Shown: one piece after another, positions 43,632 through 51,108 of the stretch
How positions within the stretch are numbered: position 1 is the stretch's first letter
Layout of the letters: each line of letters starts with the position of its first letter
From: Palsa-870 sp039935415
Lineage (GTDB): Bacteria; Chloroflexota; Dormibacteria; Dormibacterales; Dormibacteraceae
DNA length: 64,000 bases
Assembly (NCBI GenBank): GCA_039935415.1
Contig: JBDTKH010000010.1
Coordinates: 1 to 64,000, forward strand
Direction of reading: 5' to 3'
Notes under the pieces: generated by a model
Databases searched by the model: none
Seen by the model: the letters and a program-made list of their open reading frames with translations, nothing else
What the model was told of the DNA's origin: nothing
Program-made: the position numbers and the translations under genes

Positions 43632-44822
43632 GTGCCCAGCAAGATGGACTTCGAGCTATCCGAGCAGCAGATCGCTTTTGGGGGCCTCATGCGGGACTTC
43701 GCCCGGCGCAGCATCGCCCCCGTCGCACGTGAGTGGGAGCTCGCCGGCCGCTACCCCACCGAGATCATCGAAGAGATGAAGACCATGGGCCTCTTCGGGA
43801 TGCTTGTCCCGCAGGAGTACGGCGGAATCGGCATCGACGCCGTCTCCTACTCCATCGTGTTCGAGGAGATCTCGAAGGCCTGGATGGGCGTGGCCGGCGT
43901 CCTCGGCTCGCATTCGCTGGCCACGTGGATGCTGGCCAAGCACGGCACCGACGAGCAACGGCGGCGCTGGCTCCCGGATTGGGCCACGGGCAAGCGGCGT
44001 TCGGGAATTGCCCTCACCGAGCCCGGAGCGGGAAGTGACCTCCAGGGCATCTCAACCGTCGCTATCCGCAAGGGCGATCACTACGTGGTCAACGGCGCCA
44101 AGACCTGGATCACCAACGCGCGCCACGCCGACCCGCTGCCCGTGCTCGTCAAGACCGACCCCGCCGCCGAGCCGCGCCACAAAGGCATGACCGTGTTGCT
44201 GATCGAGCAGGGCACACCTGGCTTCGTCGTGGGCAAGGATCTTGGCAAGCTCGGCTACAAGGGCACCGAATCCTCGGAGGTGTTTCTCAACGACTGTCAA
44301 GTGCCGGTGGAGAACGCACTTGGAGGCAAAGAAGGGCAGGGCCTCCAGCAGGCGCTCTCCGCCCTGGAGTTCGGCCGGGTCAACATCGCCGGCCGCGCTG
44401 TCGGAGTCGCCCAGGCGTGCCTCGACAGATCGATCGAATACGCGCGCGAACGCCACGCCTTCGGCCGTCCTATCGCCGAATTCCAGGCGATCCAGCTGAA
44501 GCTGGCGGACATGGCCACCGAGGTGCAGGCGGCGCGTCTGCTCACCTGGTGGGCGGCTTCGGCCCTCGATGCCGGCCGGCGCGCCGACATGGAAACCGGC
44601 ATGGCGAAGCTCTACGCGTCCGAGATCTGCATCAAGGCGGCCCTGGAGGCGATGCGCATACACGGCGGCTACGGCTACTCGACCGAATACGACATCGAGC
44701 GCTTCTACCGGGACGCGCCCCTGATGGCGATCGGCGAAGGCACCAACGACATCCTCCGCACGGTGATCGCCAGGCAGCTCGTTCGGGATCCCCACCGCTC
44801 TCAACGCACCGGGATCGATTAG
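43632..44822 (+). CDS. Acyl-CoA dehydrogenase
   Basis: A 396-residue flavoprotein catalysing the first oxidation of an acyl-CoA. Seen: an N-terminal helical domain (FELSEQQIAFGGLMRDFARR), the FAD-binding middle domain (SGIALTEPGAGSDLQGI, HYVVNGAKTWITNARHAD) and the C-terminal domain (VGVAQACLDRSIEYARERHAFGRPI, EAMRIHGGYGYSTEYDIERFYRDA) with the catalytic Glu in IGEGTNDILR. Chain length cannot be told from sequence. GTG 43632 or ATG 43644 starts it. No beta-oxidation partners are adjacent. Confidence 0.93.
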   Translation: MPSKMDFELSEQQIAFGGLMRDFARRSIAPVAREWELAGRYPTEIIEEMKTMGLFGMLVPQEYGGIGIDAVSYSIVFEEISKAWMGVAGVLGSHSLATWMLAKHGTDEQRRRWLPDWATGKRRSGIALTEPGAGSDLQGISTVAIRKGDHYVVNGAKTWITNARHADPLPVLVKTDPAAEPRHKGMTVLLIEQGTPGFVVGKDLGKLGYKGTESSEVFLNDCQVPVENALGGKEGQGLQQALSALEFGRVNIAGRAVGVAQACLDRSIEYARERHAFGRPIAEFQAIQLKLADMATEVQAARLLTWWAASALDAGRRADMETGMAKLYASEICIKAALEAMRIHGGYGYSTEYDIERFYRDAPLMAIGEGTNDILRTVIARQLVRDPHRSQRTGID

Positions 44823-44901
44823 TTTTGTCTGGAAGCACTGTCTGAACTGGTGATGGCCATGGAGCACCCCATGGCATGTCGGTCACGAAGGAGATAAGAG
44901 C

Positions 44902-46023
44902 ATGAGCAGGGTTCGCGTACTCGTAGGCACGCGCAAAGGCGCCTTCATCTTGAATTCGGACGCGAGCCGCAAGCAGTGGGAGGTCGACGGCCCTCACTTC
45001 GCGGGCTGGGAGATGTACCACCTGAAGGGCTCGCCGGCCAACCCCGACCGCCTCTACGCCGCCCAGTCCAGCGGTTGGTTCGGCCAGGTGATGCAGCGCT
45101 CGAGCGACGGCGGCAAGACCTGGGAGGCGGCCGGCAACGAGTTCAAATACGACGGCACGCCGGGGACTCATGTCTGGTACGACGGCTCGCCGCACCCCTA
45201 CGAGTTCAAGCGCGTCTGGCACCTCGAGCCTTCGCTGACCGATCCGGACACCGTCTACGCGGGCGTGGAGGACGCCGCGCTGTTCAAGTCGACCGATGCC
45301 GGCCAGACCTGGAGCGAGCTGCCCGGCATCCGGACGCACCCGACCGCGTCGGGCTGGGCGCCGGGCGCCGGTGGTCTGTGCCTGCACACGATCCTCATCG
45401 ACCCGAAAAACCCCGAGAGGATGTTCATCGCCATCTCGTCAGCCGGAGCTTTCCGGACCGAGGACGGTGGCAAGTCGTGGCGGCCGATCAACCACGGCTT
45501 GCGCTCCAACACGATGCCCGACGAGGACGCCGAAGTCGGCCATTGCGTTCACCGCATCGCTTTGCACCCATCGCGTCCAGACACGCTCTTCATGCAGAAG
45601 CACTGGGACGTGATGCGCACCGATGACAGCGGGGACAACTGGCGCGAGATCAGCGGCGAGCTGCCGAGCGACTTCGGCTTTGTCATCGACGTCAACACGA
45701 ACGAGCCGGAGACGATCTACGTGGTCCCGATCAAGAGCGACTCCCACCACTTCGTGCCCGACGGCAAGCTGCGCGTTTACCGCAGCCGCACCGGCGGAAG
45801 CGAGAACGACTGGGAAGCGCTGAGCAAGGGGCTGCCTCAGAAGGATTGTTACGTCAACGTGCTTCGTGACGCGATGGCGGTCGATGCGCTAGATCCTTGC
45901 GGCGTGTATTTCGGCACGAGCGGAGGCCAGGTCTATGCATCCCCAAATGCGGGTGACAGCTGGGCTCCCATCGTGCGCGACCTGCCCGCCGTTCTCTCCG
46001 TCGAGGTCCAGACCCTGTCGTGA
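44902..46023 (+). CDS. BNR-repeat (sialidase-like propeller) protein
   Basis: A 373-residue beta-propeller with sialidase Asp-box repeats: SSDGGKTWE, STDAGQTWSE, TEDGGKSWRP, TDDSGDNWRE and ASPNAGDSWAP, spaced as blades. The opening VRVLVGTRKGAFIL and the lack of a signal peptide suggest a cytoplasmic protein of the widespread VPS10/sortilin-like group rather than a true sialidase; no catalytic Tyr/Arg triad can be assigned. ATG 44902 follows AAGGAG. It overlaps the MoaD-like gene by 4 bases. Confidence 0.87.
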   Translation: MSRVRVLVGTRKGAFILNSDASRKQWEVDGPHFAGWEMYHLKGSPANPDRLYAAQSSGWFGQVMQRSSDGGKTWEAAGNEFKYDGTPGTHVWYDGSPHPYEFKRVWHLEPSLTDPDTVYAGVEDAALFKSTDAGQTWSELPGIRTHPTASGWAPGAGGLCLHTILIDPKNPERMFIAISSAGAFRTEDGGKSWRPINHGLRSNTMPDEDAEVGHCVHRIALHPSRPDTLFMQKHWDVMRTDDSGDNWREISGELPSDFGFVIDVNTNEPETIYVVPIKSDSHHFVPDGKLRVYRSRTGGSENDWEALSKGLPQKDCYVNVLRDAMAVDALDPCGVYFGTSGGQVYASPNAGDSWAPIVRDLPAVLSVEVQTLS

Positions 46024-46316
46024 TCCGGGTTGTCCTGCCGGCAAATCTTCAGACGCTGGCCGGCGCTGGCCGCGAGGTCGAGCTCGAGGTGGCTGGCCAG
46101 GCGACCCAGCTCTCCATCCTCGACGCGCTCGAGGCGAGCTATCCTGCCCTGCGCGGGACGATTCGGGACAGCGACACGAAGCTGCGGCGGCCACTGCTGA
46201 GGTTCTTCGCCTGCGAGGAAGACTGGTCTGATGCTTCGCCAACGGCCCCGGTCCCGGACGACGTGGCGTCAGGCAAGCAGCCGTTCCTGATCATCGGAGC
46301 GATAGCAGGCGGCTGA
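46020..46316 (+). CDS. MoaD/ThiS family sulfur carrier-like protein
   Basis: A 98-residue beta-grasp protein ending IIGAIAGG. The C-terminal Gly-Gly is the site at which MoaD and ThiS become thiocarboxylated; the opening IRVVLPANLQTLAG and the ILDALEASYPALRG segment match the family. No moeB/thiF activator or cofactor gene is nearby. Instead GTG 46020 overlaps the stop of the BNR-repeat gene (GTGA), a pairing that suggests a shared role. Confidence 0.84.
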   Translation: MIRVVLPANLQTLAGAGREVELEVAGQATQLSILDALEASYPALRGTIRDSDTKLRRPLLRFFACEEDWSDASPTAPVPDDVASGKQPFLIIGAIAGG

Positions 46317-46318
46317 TG

Positions 46319-46361
46319 ATTTTGCCCTCTCCCGCATGGCGCGAGAGGGTCAGGGTGAGAG
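46319..46361 (+). repeat. CCCTCTCCC-type palindromic repeat (type C)
   Basis: CCCTCTCCCGC/GCGCGAGAGGG hairpin followed by TCAGGGTGAGAGG. Similar CCTCTCCC/GGGAGAGG elements lie near 36715, 24335 and 53755. It directly follows the MoaD-like gene and may end its transcript. Confidence 0.6.
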
Positions 46362-46512
46362 GCCATGCCAGATGTCGGCGAAGACGACTGCCCAGCACAG
46401 AAACGGGCTGACCCGGCGTCGCGCCCGGAGGCGCGTCGCGTCAGGCCTGGCCGGTCCTTCGGAGTGATTCGGTCCTTGGAGCCGGCCACCGGCCGAACCT
46501 AACAGAAGAGCG

Positions 46513-46692
46513 CTAGGACGTCGGTTGCGGTGGATCGATCTCCGCCGACTCCTCCGGTGTGTCTCCCAACAGGTCCGGAGTCTCAAGGTCCTTCGCCGGC
46601 TTGTCGCCACTGTCCGCGGGGTGCATTTGCTCGATGTGCTTCTTGAGGTCTTCCGGCTTCTTGATGTCCTCGCCGCAGATATCGCACTTCAT
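46513..46692 (-). CDS. Small C2H2 zinc-finger-like protein
   Basis: A 59-residue protein with a single C2H2 finger at the N-terminus: Cys 3, Cys 6, His 19, His 24 (KCDICGEDIKKPEDLKKHIE, then QMH), followed by an acidic, proline-rich tail (DLLGDTPEESAEIDPP). ATG 46692 is preceded by AAGGAG at 6 bases, a strong ribosome site. Single-finger proteins of this kind are found in Chloroflexota and Archaea, sometimes as DNA-binding or adaptor proteins; its role is unknown. It lies 37 bases from the end of the Fur-family gene on the same strand. Confidence 0.8.
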   Translation of the reverse strand: MKCDICGEDIKKPEDLKKHIEQMHPADSGDKPAKDLETPDLLGDTPEESAEIDPPQPTS

Positions 46693-46729
46693 GAATGACT
46701 CCTTCGGGAACGGGTGTGGCAGGGGTGCA

Positions 46730-47146
46730 TCAAGTTTGGCGGTCGCTGCAGTCAGCGCACAGCCCGCCGAAAACGATCCGGTGGTTGGTGACCTTGAAGC
46801 CGGTCAGGCTCTGCACCTGGGCAGATGCATCCTCGAGCACGCAGCCCGGCACCTCGTCGATCCGCCCGCAGCCCTCGCAGCGGATGTGCTCGTGGTGATC
46901 CTCGCGGACCTCGAATCGCGCCCGCCCGTCCCCGAGGTCGATCCGGTCGAGCACGCCCTGCTTCTCGAGCAGGCCGACCGCCCGAAAGACGGACGAGTAG
47001 TCGGCCGAACCGAGGGTTGAGCTGACCGCCACGTGGAGGTCTTCGATCGACCAGGCGTGCCGGTCCTGCAGCTCGAACAGGCGCCGAACTTCATCCGTGA
47101 CCGGGCTGGGCCGAGGCACGAGGCCCAGTATAGTCGCGTTGCGCAT
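46730..47146 (-). CDS. Fur-family metal-responsive regulator (Zur-like)
   Basis: A product of up to 138 residues with a winged helix (WSIEDLHVAVSSTLGSADYSSVFRAVGLLEKQG) and dimerisation domain (REDHHEHIRCEGCGRID; GGLCADCSD), giving two CxxC pairs for structural zinc and a His cluster for the sensing metal. It faces a metal importer operon, so a zinc- or manganese-responsive repressor (Zur/Mur-like) is likely. ATG 47146 lies in the first operator box; GTG 47119, 7 bases after a TATACT hexamer, would give 129 residues from a leaderless message. Confidence 0.87.
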   Translation of the reverse strand: MRNATILGLVPRPSPVTDEVRRLFELQDRHAWSIEDLHVAVSSTLGSADYSSVFRAVGLLEKQGVLDRIDLGDGRARFEVREDHHEHIRCEGCGRIDEVPGCVLEDASAQVQSLTGFKVTNHRIVFGGLCADCSDRQT

Positions 47147-47185
47147 AGATCTTGCGCATGTAGTTTGTGCAATACTCTTGCGCAT
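47139..47185 (+). promoter_or_regulatory. Four 8-bp boxes at 13-bp spacing: putative operator of the Fur-like regulator and importer
   Basis: TTGCGCAT (47139), TTGCGCAT (47152), TTGTGCAA (47165) and TTGCGCAT (47178) start exactly 13 bases apart. Each is close to the palindrome TTGCGCAA. They fill the entire 40-base gap between the divergent regulator and importer genes and overlap the regulator's ATG. The arrangement suggests cooperative binding, most simply by the Fur-family protein. Confidence 0.8.
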
Positions 47186-47186
47186 C

Positions 47187-48092
47187 TTGATCTCGCTCAA
47201 GACGGCCGGCGTTGGGGCAACAGCGATGCTGGCGATGTCGGCGGCTTCGTGTGGGCTGAGCCCGACACCGTCCGGCAGCGCCGGCTCGAAGGTGCAAGTC
47301 GTCGCGGCTGAAAACTTCTGGGGGAGCCTCGCCGCCCAGATCGGCGGCGAGCGCGCACACGTGACCAGCATCATCTCCAACCCCGACACCGACCCCCACG
47401 CCTACGAGGCGACACCGAGCGACGCGCGCCTCATGGCTCGGGCCGCGTACGTGATCGTCAACGGCGCGGGCTACGACCCCTGGGCCACAAAGCTGCTTGG
47501 CGCCAACCCCGTGTCCGGCCGCATCGTCCTGACGATCGGTGACCTGTTCGGCAAGAAGGACGGGGACAACCCGCACATGTGGTACTCGCCTCCCTACGTC
47601 GACGGGGTGGTCGACCGCATCGCGTCCGACCTTGCCAGGATCGATGCCGCCGGCGCGTCCTATTTCGAGCAGCAGGGGACCGCCTACCGGACGGTCGCGC
47701 TCAACGGCTACCACGACACCATCAACACGATCAAGCAGAAATACGCCGGCACGAAGATCGGCGCGAGCGAGAGCATCGTGTCCTACCTCGCCGACGGTCT
47801 GGGCCTGGACCTGATCACCCCTTACAACTACCTGAAGGCGATCAGCGCAGGCACGGATCCCAGCGCCCTCGACAAGGCCAGGGTCGAGAGCCAGATCGCG
47901 AACAGGGAGATCAACGTCTTCGTCTTCAACTCGCAGAACTCGACGCCCGACGTCCAGTCGCTAGTCAGCCAGGCCAGGGGGAGGGGGATACCGGTCACCA
48001 CCGTGACGGAGACCCTCGCCCCAGCAAACGCCACGTTCCAGGATTGGCAGACCGGCCAGCTCAAAAACCTGCTGACCGCGCTCGGCGGATGA
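47187..48092 (+). CDS. znuA: Metal ABC transporter substrate-binding lipoprotein (ZnuA/MntC family)
   Basis: A 301-residue cluster A-I binding protein. A signal peptide with lipobox (AMSAASC) opens it. Metal-ligand landmarks are DPHAYEATPSD (first His) and NPHMWYSPPYVDG (second His). The third region reads GASESIVSYLADGLGLDLITP, where a His is common in ZnuA but Ser is present here, and the His/Asp-rich loop of zinc binders is absent. So zinc, manganese or another ion is possible. TTG 47187 is chosen since it directly opens the signal peptide. Confidence 0.85.
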   Translation: MISLKTAGVGATAMLAMSAASCGLSPTPSGSAGSKVQVVAAENFWGSLAAQIGGERAHVTSIISNPDTDPHAYEATPSDARLMARAAYVIVNGAGYDPWATKLLGANPVSGRIVLTIGDLFGKKDGDNPHMWYSPPYVDGVVDRIASDLARIDAAGASYFEQQGTAYRTVALNGYHDTINTIKQKYAGTKIGASESIVSYLADGLGLDLITPYNYLKAISAGTDPSALDKARVESQIANREINVFVFNSQNSTPDVQSLVSQARGRGIPVTTVTETLAPANATFQDWQTGQLKNLLTALGG

Positions 48093-48938
48093 ATGATCAT
48101 GGCCCACGTGATCGAGGAAGAAGCGCTCCAGCCCACGGCCAAGGCGGTCGTCTTCAAGGACGCGGCGATCCGTCTCGGTCACCGGTATGTCTGGCGGGGC
48201 GTCAACCTCGAGATCCAGGCCGGCGAGTTCGTCGCGATCCTGGGCCCCAACGGCGCGGGCAAGTCGACGCTGCTGAAAGCGCTGCTCGGCGTCCTGCCTT
48301 TGACCGAAGGCAGCGTGAGCGTCTTCGGCGAGCCCGTGCACCGCGGCAACGACGAGGTCGGCTATCTGCCGCAGCGTCGCCGCTTCGACGCCGACCTCCG
48401 CATTCGGGCGGTCGACCTGGTGCGTCTCGGCCTCGACGGCGCTCACTGGGGCGTGCCGCTTCCGGGCAAGAGCCAGGAGTTCAAACAGGCGCAGGTCGCC
48501 GAGATGATCAGGCTCGTCGGCGCCGAGGCTTACGCGGATCGGCCGATCGGCGAGCTTTCGGGCGGCGAGCAGCAGCGCATCCTCATCGCCCAGGCTCTCG
48601 TCACCGGGGCGAAGATGCTGGTGCTGGACGAGCCCCTGGAGAGCCTCGACCTCAACAACCAGCAGGCGATCTCGAGCCTCATCCAGCGCATCTGCCAGCA
48701 GCATGGCGTGACCGTCCTTCTGGTCGCCCACGACGTCAACCCGATCCTTCCCTTCGTGGATCGCGTGGTCTACGTGGCCGGCGGCCGCCTGCTCTCGGGC
48801 AAACCGGAGGAAGTGATCAACACCGAGACCCTGACCGACCTGTACGGCGCCCCGGTCGAGGTGCTGACGACCAGCGACGGACGCATCGTCGTGGTCGGCC
48901 AGCACGAGCCGGTCAGCTACCACGGCCACGATGCCTGA
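48093..48938 (+). CDS. znuC: Metal ABC transporter ATP-binding protein (ZnuC/MntB type)
   Basis: A 281-residue ATPase: Walker A GPNGAGKSTLLK, Q-loop YLPQRRRFD, signature LSGGEQQRILIAQAL, Walker B LVLDEPLESLD and H-loop VAHDVNPI. All catalytic residues are intact. ATG 48093 directly follows the znuA stop; ATG 48099 is an alternative. Its end overlaps the first permease gene by 8 bases. It powers import by the two adjacent permeases. Confidence 0.93.
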   Translation: MIMAHVIEEEALQPTAKAVVFKDAAIRLGHRYVWRGVNLEIQAGEFVAILGPNGAGKSTLLKALLGVLPLTEGSVSVFGEPVHRGNDEVGYLPQRRRFDADLRIRAVDLVRLGLDGAHWGVPLPGKSQEFKQAQVAEMIRLVGAEAYADRPIGELSGGEQQRILIAQALVTGAKMLVLDEPLESLDLNNQQAISSLIQRICQQHGVTVLLVAHDVNPILPFVDRVVYVAGGRLLSGKPEEVINTETLTDLYGAPVEVLTTSDGRIVVVGQHEPVSYHGHDA

Positions 48939-49833
48939 CCAGGGCGCGTCCTGGGACCTGCTCGCCGACCTGCAGCTGTTGCTGCAGTTCCACTTCATGC
49001 AGAACGCCCTGATCGCGGGGACGCTGGTCGCACTCCTGGCTGGCGCTGCCGGTTACTTCGTGGTCCTCCGGGGGCAGAGCTTTGTCGCCCACATGCTGTC
49101 CCAGGTGGGGTTTCCGGGCGCCGCCGCCGCGGTGCTCCTCGGCCTTCCGCCAGTGCTCGGCCTCATCGCCTTCTGCCTCGCTGCGGCGCTCGGCATCGGC
49201 TGGATGGGACGCGACCTCGACGCCGGTCATCGCGCCGAATCCGCGGCCGTGGGCAGCATCCTCGCCTTCTCGCTCGGCCTCGGCCTGCTCTTCTTTCGCC
49301 TTTACGCCGGCAGCGCACAGGGCATCTACGGGTTTCTCTTCGGCACCATCCTCGGTATTTCCGATCGAGACGTGCAGGTCACCCTGGCCGTTGCCATCGC
49401 GGGCATCGTCGCCCTTGCGGTCATAGCGCGTCCGCTCGTTTTCGCCTCGGTCGACCCCGACGTTGCGGAGACACGCGGCGTCCCTGTTCGCGCCCTGTCG
49501 CTTGCCTTCCTGTTGATCCTCGCGTTCGCGGTTGCGATCACGGTCCAGATCGTCGGGACGCTGCTGATCTTCGCGCTGCTGGTCACGCCGGGAGCGGCAG
49601 CTCTGCAGTTGACGGCCCGCCCCGCCCGGGGTCTCTGGCTGAGCATCGGTCTCTCGCTCGCCTTCACCTGGGCCGGTCTCGCGCTCGCCTATTTCAGCGA
49701 CTACCCCGTCGGCTTCTTCATCACCTCGCTCGCCTTCGGGACGTACGTGGCGATCCGCGCCGCGAAGTTGTTGATCACACGCTTCTCGAATCGAGTCGAA
49801 GCGCCGGCGCTTTTCAAGGTTGGAGCGTCGTGA
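48931..49833 (+). CDS. znuB: Metal ABC transporter permease (ZnuB/MntC type), first copy
   Basis: A 300-residue permease with about eight to nine helices. Family landmarks: FMQNALIAGTLVALLAGAAGYFVVLRGQSFVAHMLS, PRxG-like FASVDPDVAETRGVPVRAL, and VGTLLIFALLVTPGAAALQL. The metal ABC-3 permease fold is clear. It overlaps the neighbouring genes at both ends. Confidence 0.92.
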   Translation: MPDQGASWDLLADLQLLLQFHFMQNALIAGTLVALLAGAAGYFVVLRGQSFVAHMLSQVGFPGAAAAVLLGLPPVLGLIAFCLAAALGIGWMGRDLDAGHRAESAAVGSILAFSLGLGLLFFRLYAGSAQGIYGFLFGTILGISDRDVQVTLAVAIAGIVALAVIARPLVFASVDPDVAETRGVPVRALSLAFLLILAFAVAITVQIVGTLLIFALLVTPGAAALQLTARPARGLWLSIGLSLAFTWAGLALAYFSDYPVGFFITSLAFGTYVAIRAAKLLITRFSNRVEAPALFKVGAS

Positions 49834-50717
49834 TGCTGGCCGCGTCAGCCTTCTCGTCCAACCCGATACAGGACCTCCAGTCGATCCTCGCCCTCGACTT
49901 CATGCGCAACGCCTTTCTCGCCGGGGGCTGCATCGCCTCTGCCGCCGGTCTGGTCGGCTACTTCGTGGTGCTGCGCAACCAGGTGTTCACCACCGACGCA
50001 CTGGGCCACGTCGCCTTCACGGGCAGTCTGGGAGGCCTGCTGGCCGGGCTGAACCTGCTGGTCGGCCTCTTCGGCAGCTGCATCGCGGTCGCCCTCGCGA
50101 TCGGAACCCTCGGCGGGCGTGGCCGCGGGCGCGACGTCGCCATCGGAACCGTGTTCGCGTGGGTGCTCGGGGTTGGCGTCCTGTTCCTCAGCCTCTACAC
50201 GACCTCGTTCAGCGCCGCCGCCGGCAGCGTCGGCGTGAGCGTGCTCTTCGGATCGATCCTGGGCCTGCAGTCCTCGCAGGTGATCGTGGCCTCGCTGGCC
50301 GGCGTTGCCACTGTGGTGGTCACCCTCGCGGTGGCCCGACCGCTGCTCTTCACCAGCGTCGATCCCGACGTGGCGCTGGCTAGGGGCGTGCCCACGCGCG
50401 CCCTCACCGCGGTCTTCATGATCGTGGTCGCGGTTACGGTGGCGGAGTCGGTCCAGGCGGTAGGGGCGCTCCTCATCTTCGCGCTGATGGTGACCCCGGC
50501 CGCGGTCGCCATGAACCTGAGCTCGAGGCCGTGGCTCGGCATGCTGCTCTCAGCAGGCATCGCGCTGGCGGTGGTGTGGACCGGCTTGGTCCTGGCCTTC
50601 TACATCGACTACCCGGCGAGCTTCTTCATCACGACGCTTGCCTTCGCCGCGTACCTGGCATCGCATCTCGTGCGCCGCGTTGGAACGCTGGCCAACAGTT
50701 CCCTGCGGGCTTCCTGA
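49830..50717 (+). CDS. Metal ABC transporter permease, second copy
   Basis: A 295-residue permease homologous to the preceding one: FMRNAFLAGGCIASAAGLVGYFVVLRNQVF, FTSVDPDVALARGVPTRAL and VGALLIFALMVTPAAVAMNL. GTG 49830 overlaps the preceding stop. Two diverged permease genes in one operon suggest a heterodimeric channel, unlike the single-permease znuABC of E. coli, but as in several manganese/zinc importers of Gram-positive bacteria. Confidence 0.92.
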   Translation: MMLAASAFSSNPIQDLQSILALDFMRNAFLAGGCIASAAGLVGYFVVLRNQVFTTDALGHVAFTGSLGGLLAGLNLLVGLFGSCIAVALAIGTLGGRGRGRDVAIGTVFAWVLGVGVLFLSLYTTSFSAAAGSVGVSVLFGSILGLQSSQVIVASLAGVATVVVTLAVARPLLFTSVDPDVALARGVPTRALTAVFMIVVAVTVAESVQAVGALLIFALMVTPAAVAMNLSSRPWLGMLLSAGIALAVVWTGLVLAFYIDYPASFFITTLAFAAYLASHLVRRVGTLANSSLRAS

Positions 50718-50782
50718 TCCCGGCTCCGAGGCGACTCGTCGATGTTTCCGGCTCAGGCGAAGCTGGCGCGTGCCCACGGCTG

Positions 50783-51034
50783 CTAGAACCGAGCGTTGAA
50801 GACCCAACCGAAGACGACCAGGAGAACGACGGTCGATGCAGCGGTGATCCGCGGGTGGCGGAGCCAGCGAGCCCCCTCGGTAGTCTTCTGCATGCCGTCG
50901 AGAACCCGCGCCTTCAGCCCTCCCTGTTGTGCACGGCCCCGTAACACCCAGATGACCGTCTGTGACGCGATCAATGCCCCGGCGACCGCGAACGACAGGA
51001 TGTAGCCATGAGGGTCAGTTAGCCAGGCGGGCAT
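50783..51034 (-). CDS. Small two-helix membrane protein
   Basis: An 83-residue protein with two hydrophobic helices (YILSFAVAGALIASQTVIWVL and ITAASTVVLLVVFGWVF) separated by a basic, polar loop (RGRAQQGGLKARVLDGMQKTTE). The family is not recognised. ATG 51034 is used (TTG 51037 precedes it). It is separated from recQ by 75 bases on the same strand. Confidence 0.6.
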   Translation of the reverse strand: MPAWLTDPHGYILSFAVAGALIASQTVIWVLRGRAQQGGLKARVLDGMQKTTEGARWLRHPRITAASTVVLLVVFGWVFNARF

Positions 51035-51108
51035 CAAGCCAGTCTATGAGCCCGCCAGCACCGACATGTTTGCTTTGGCGCCCTTCGTTCAAACAGAGAC
51101 ATCGCCTT

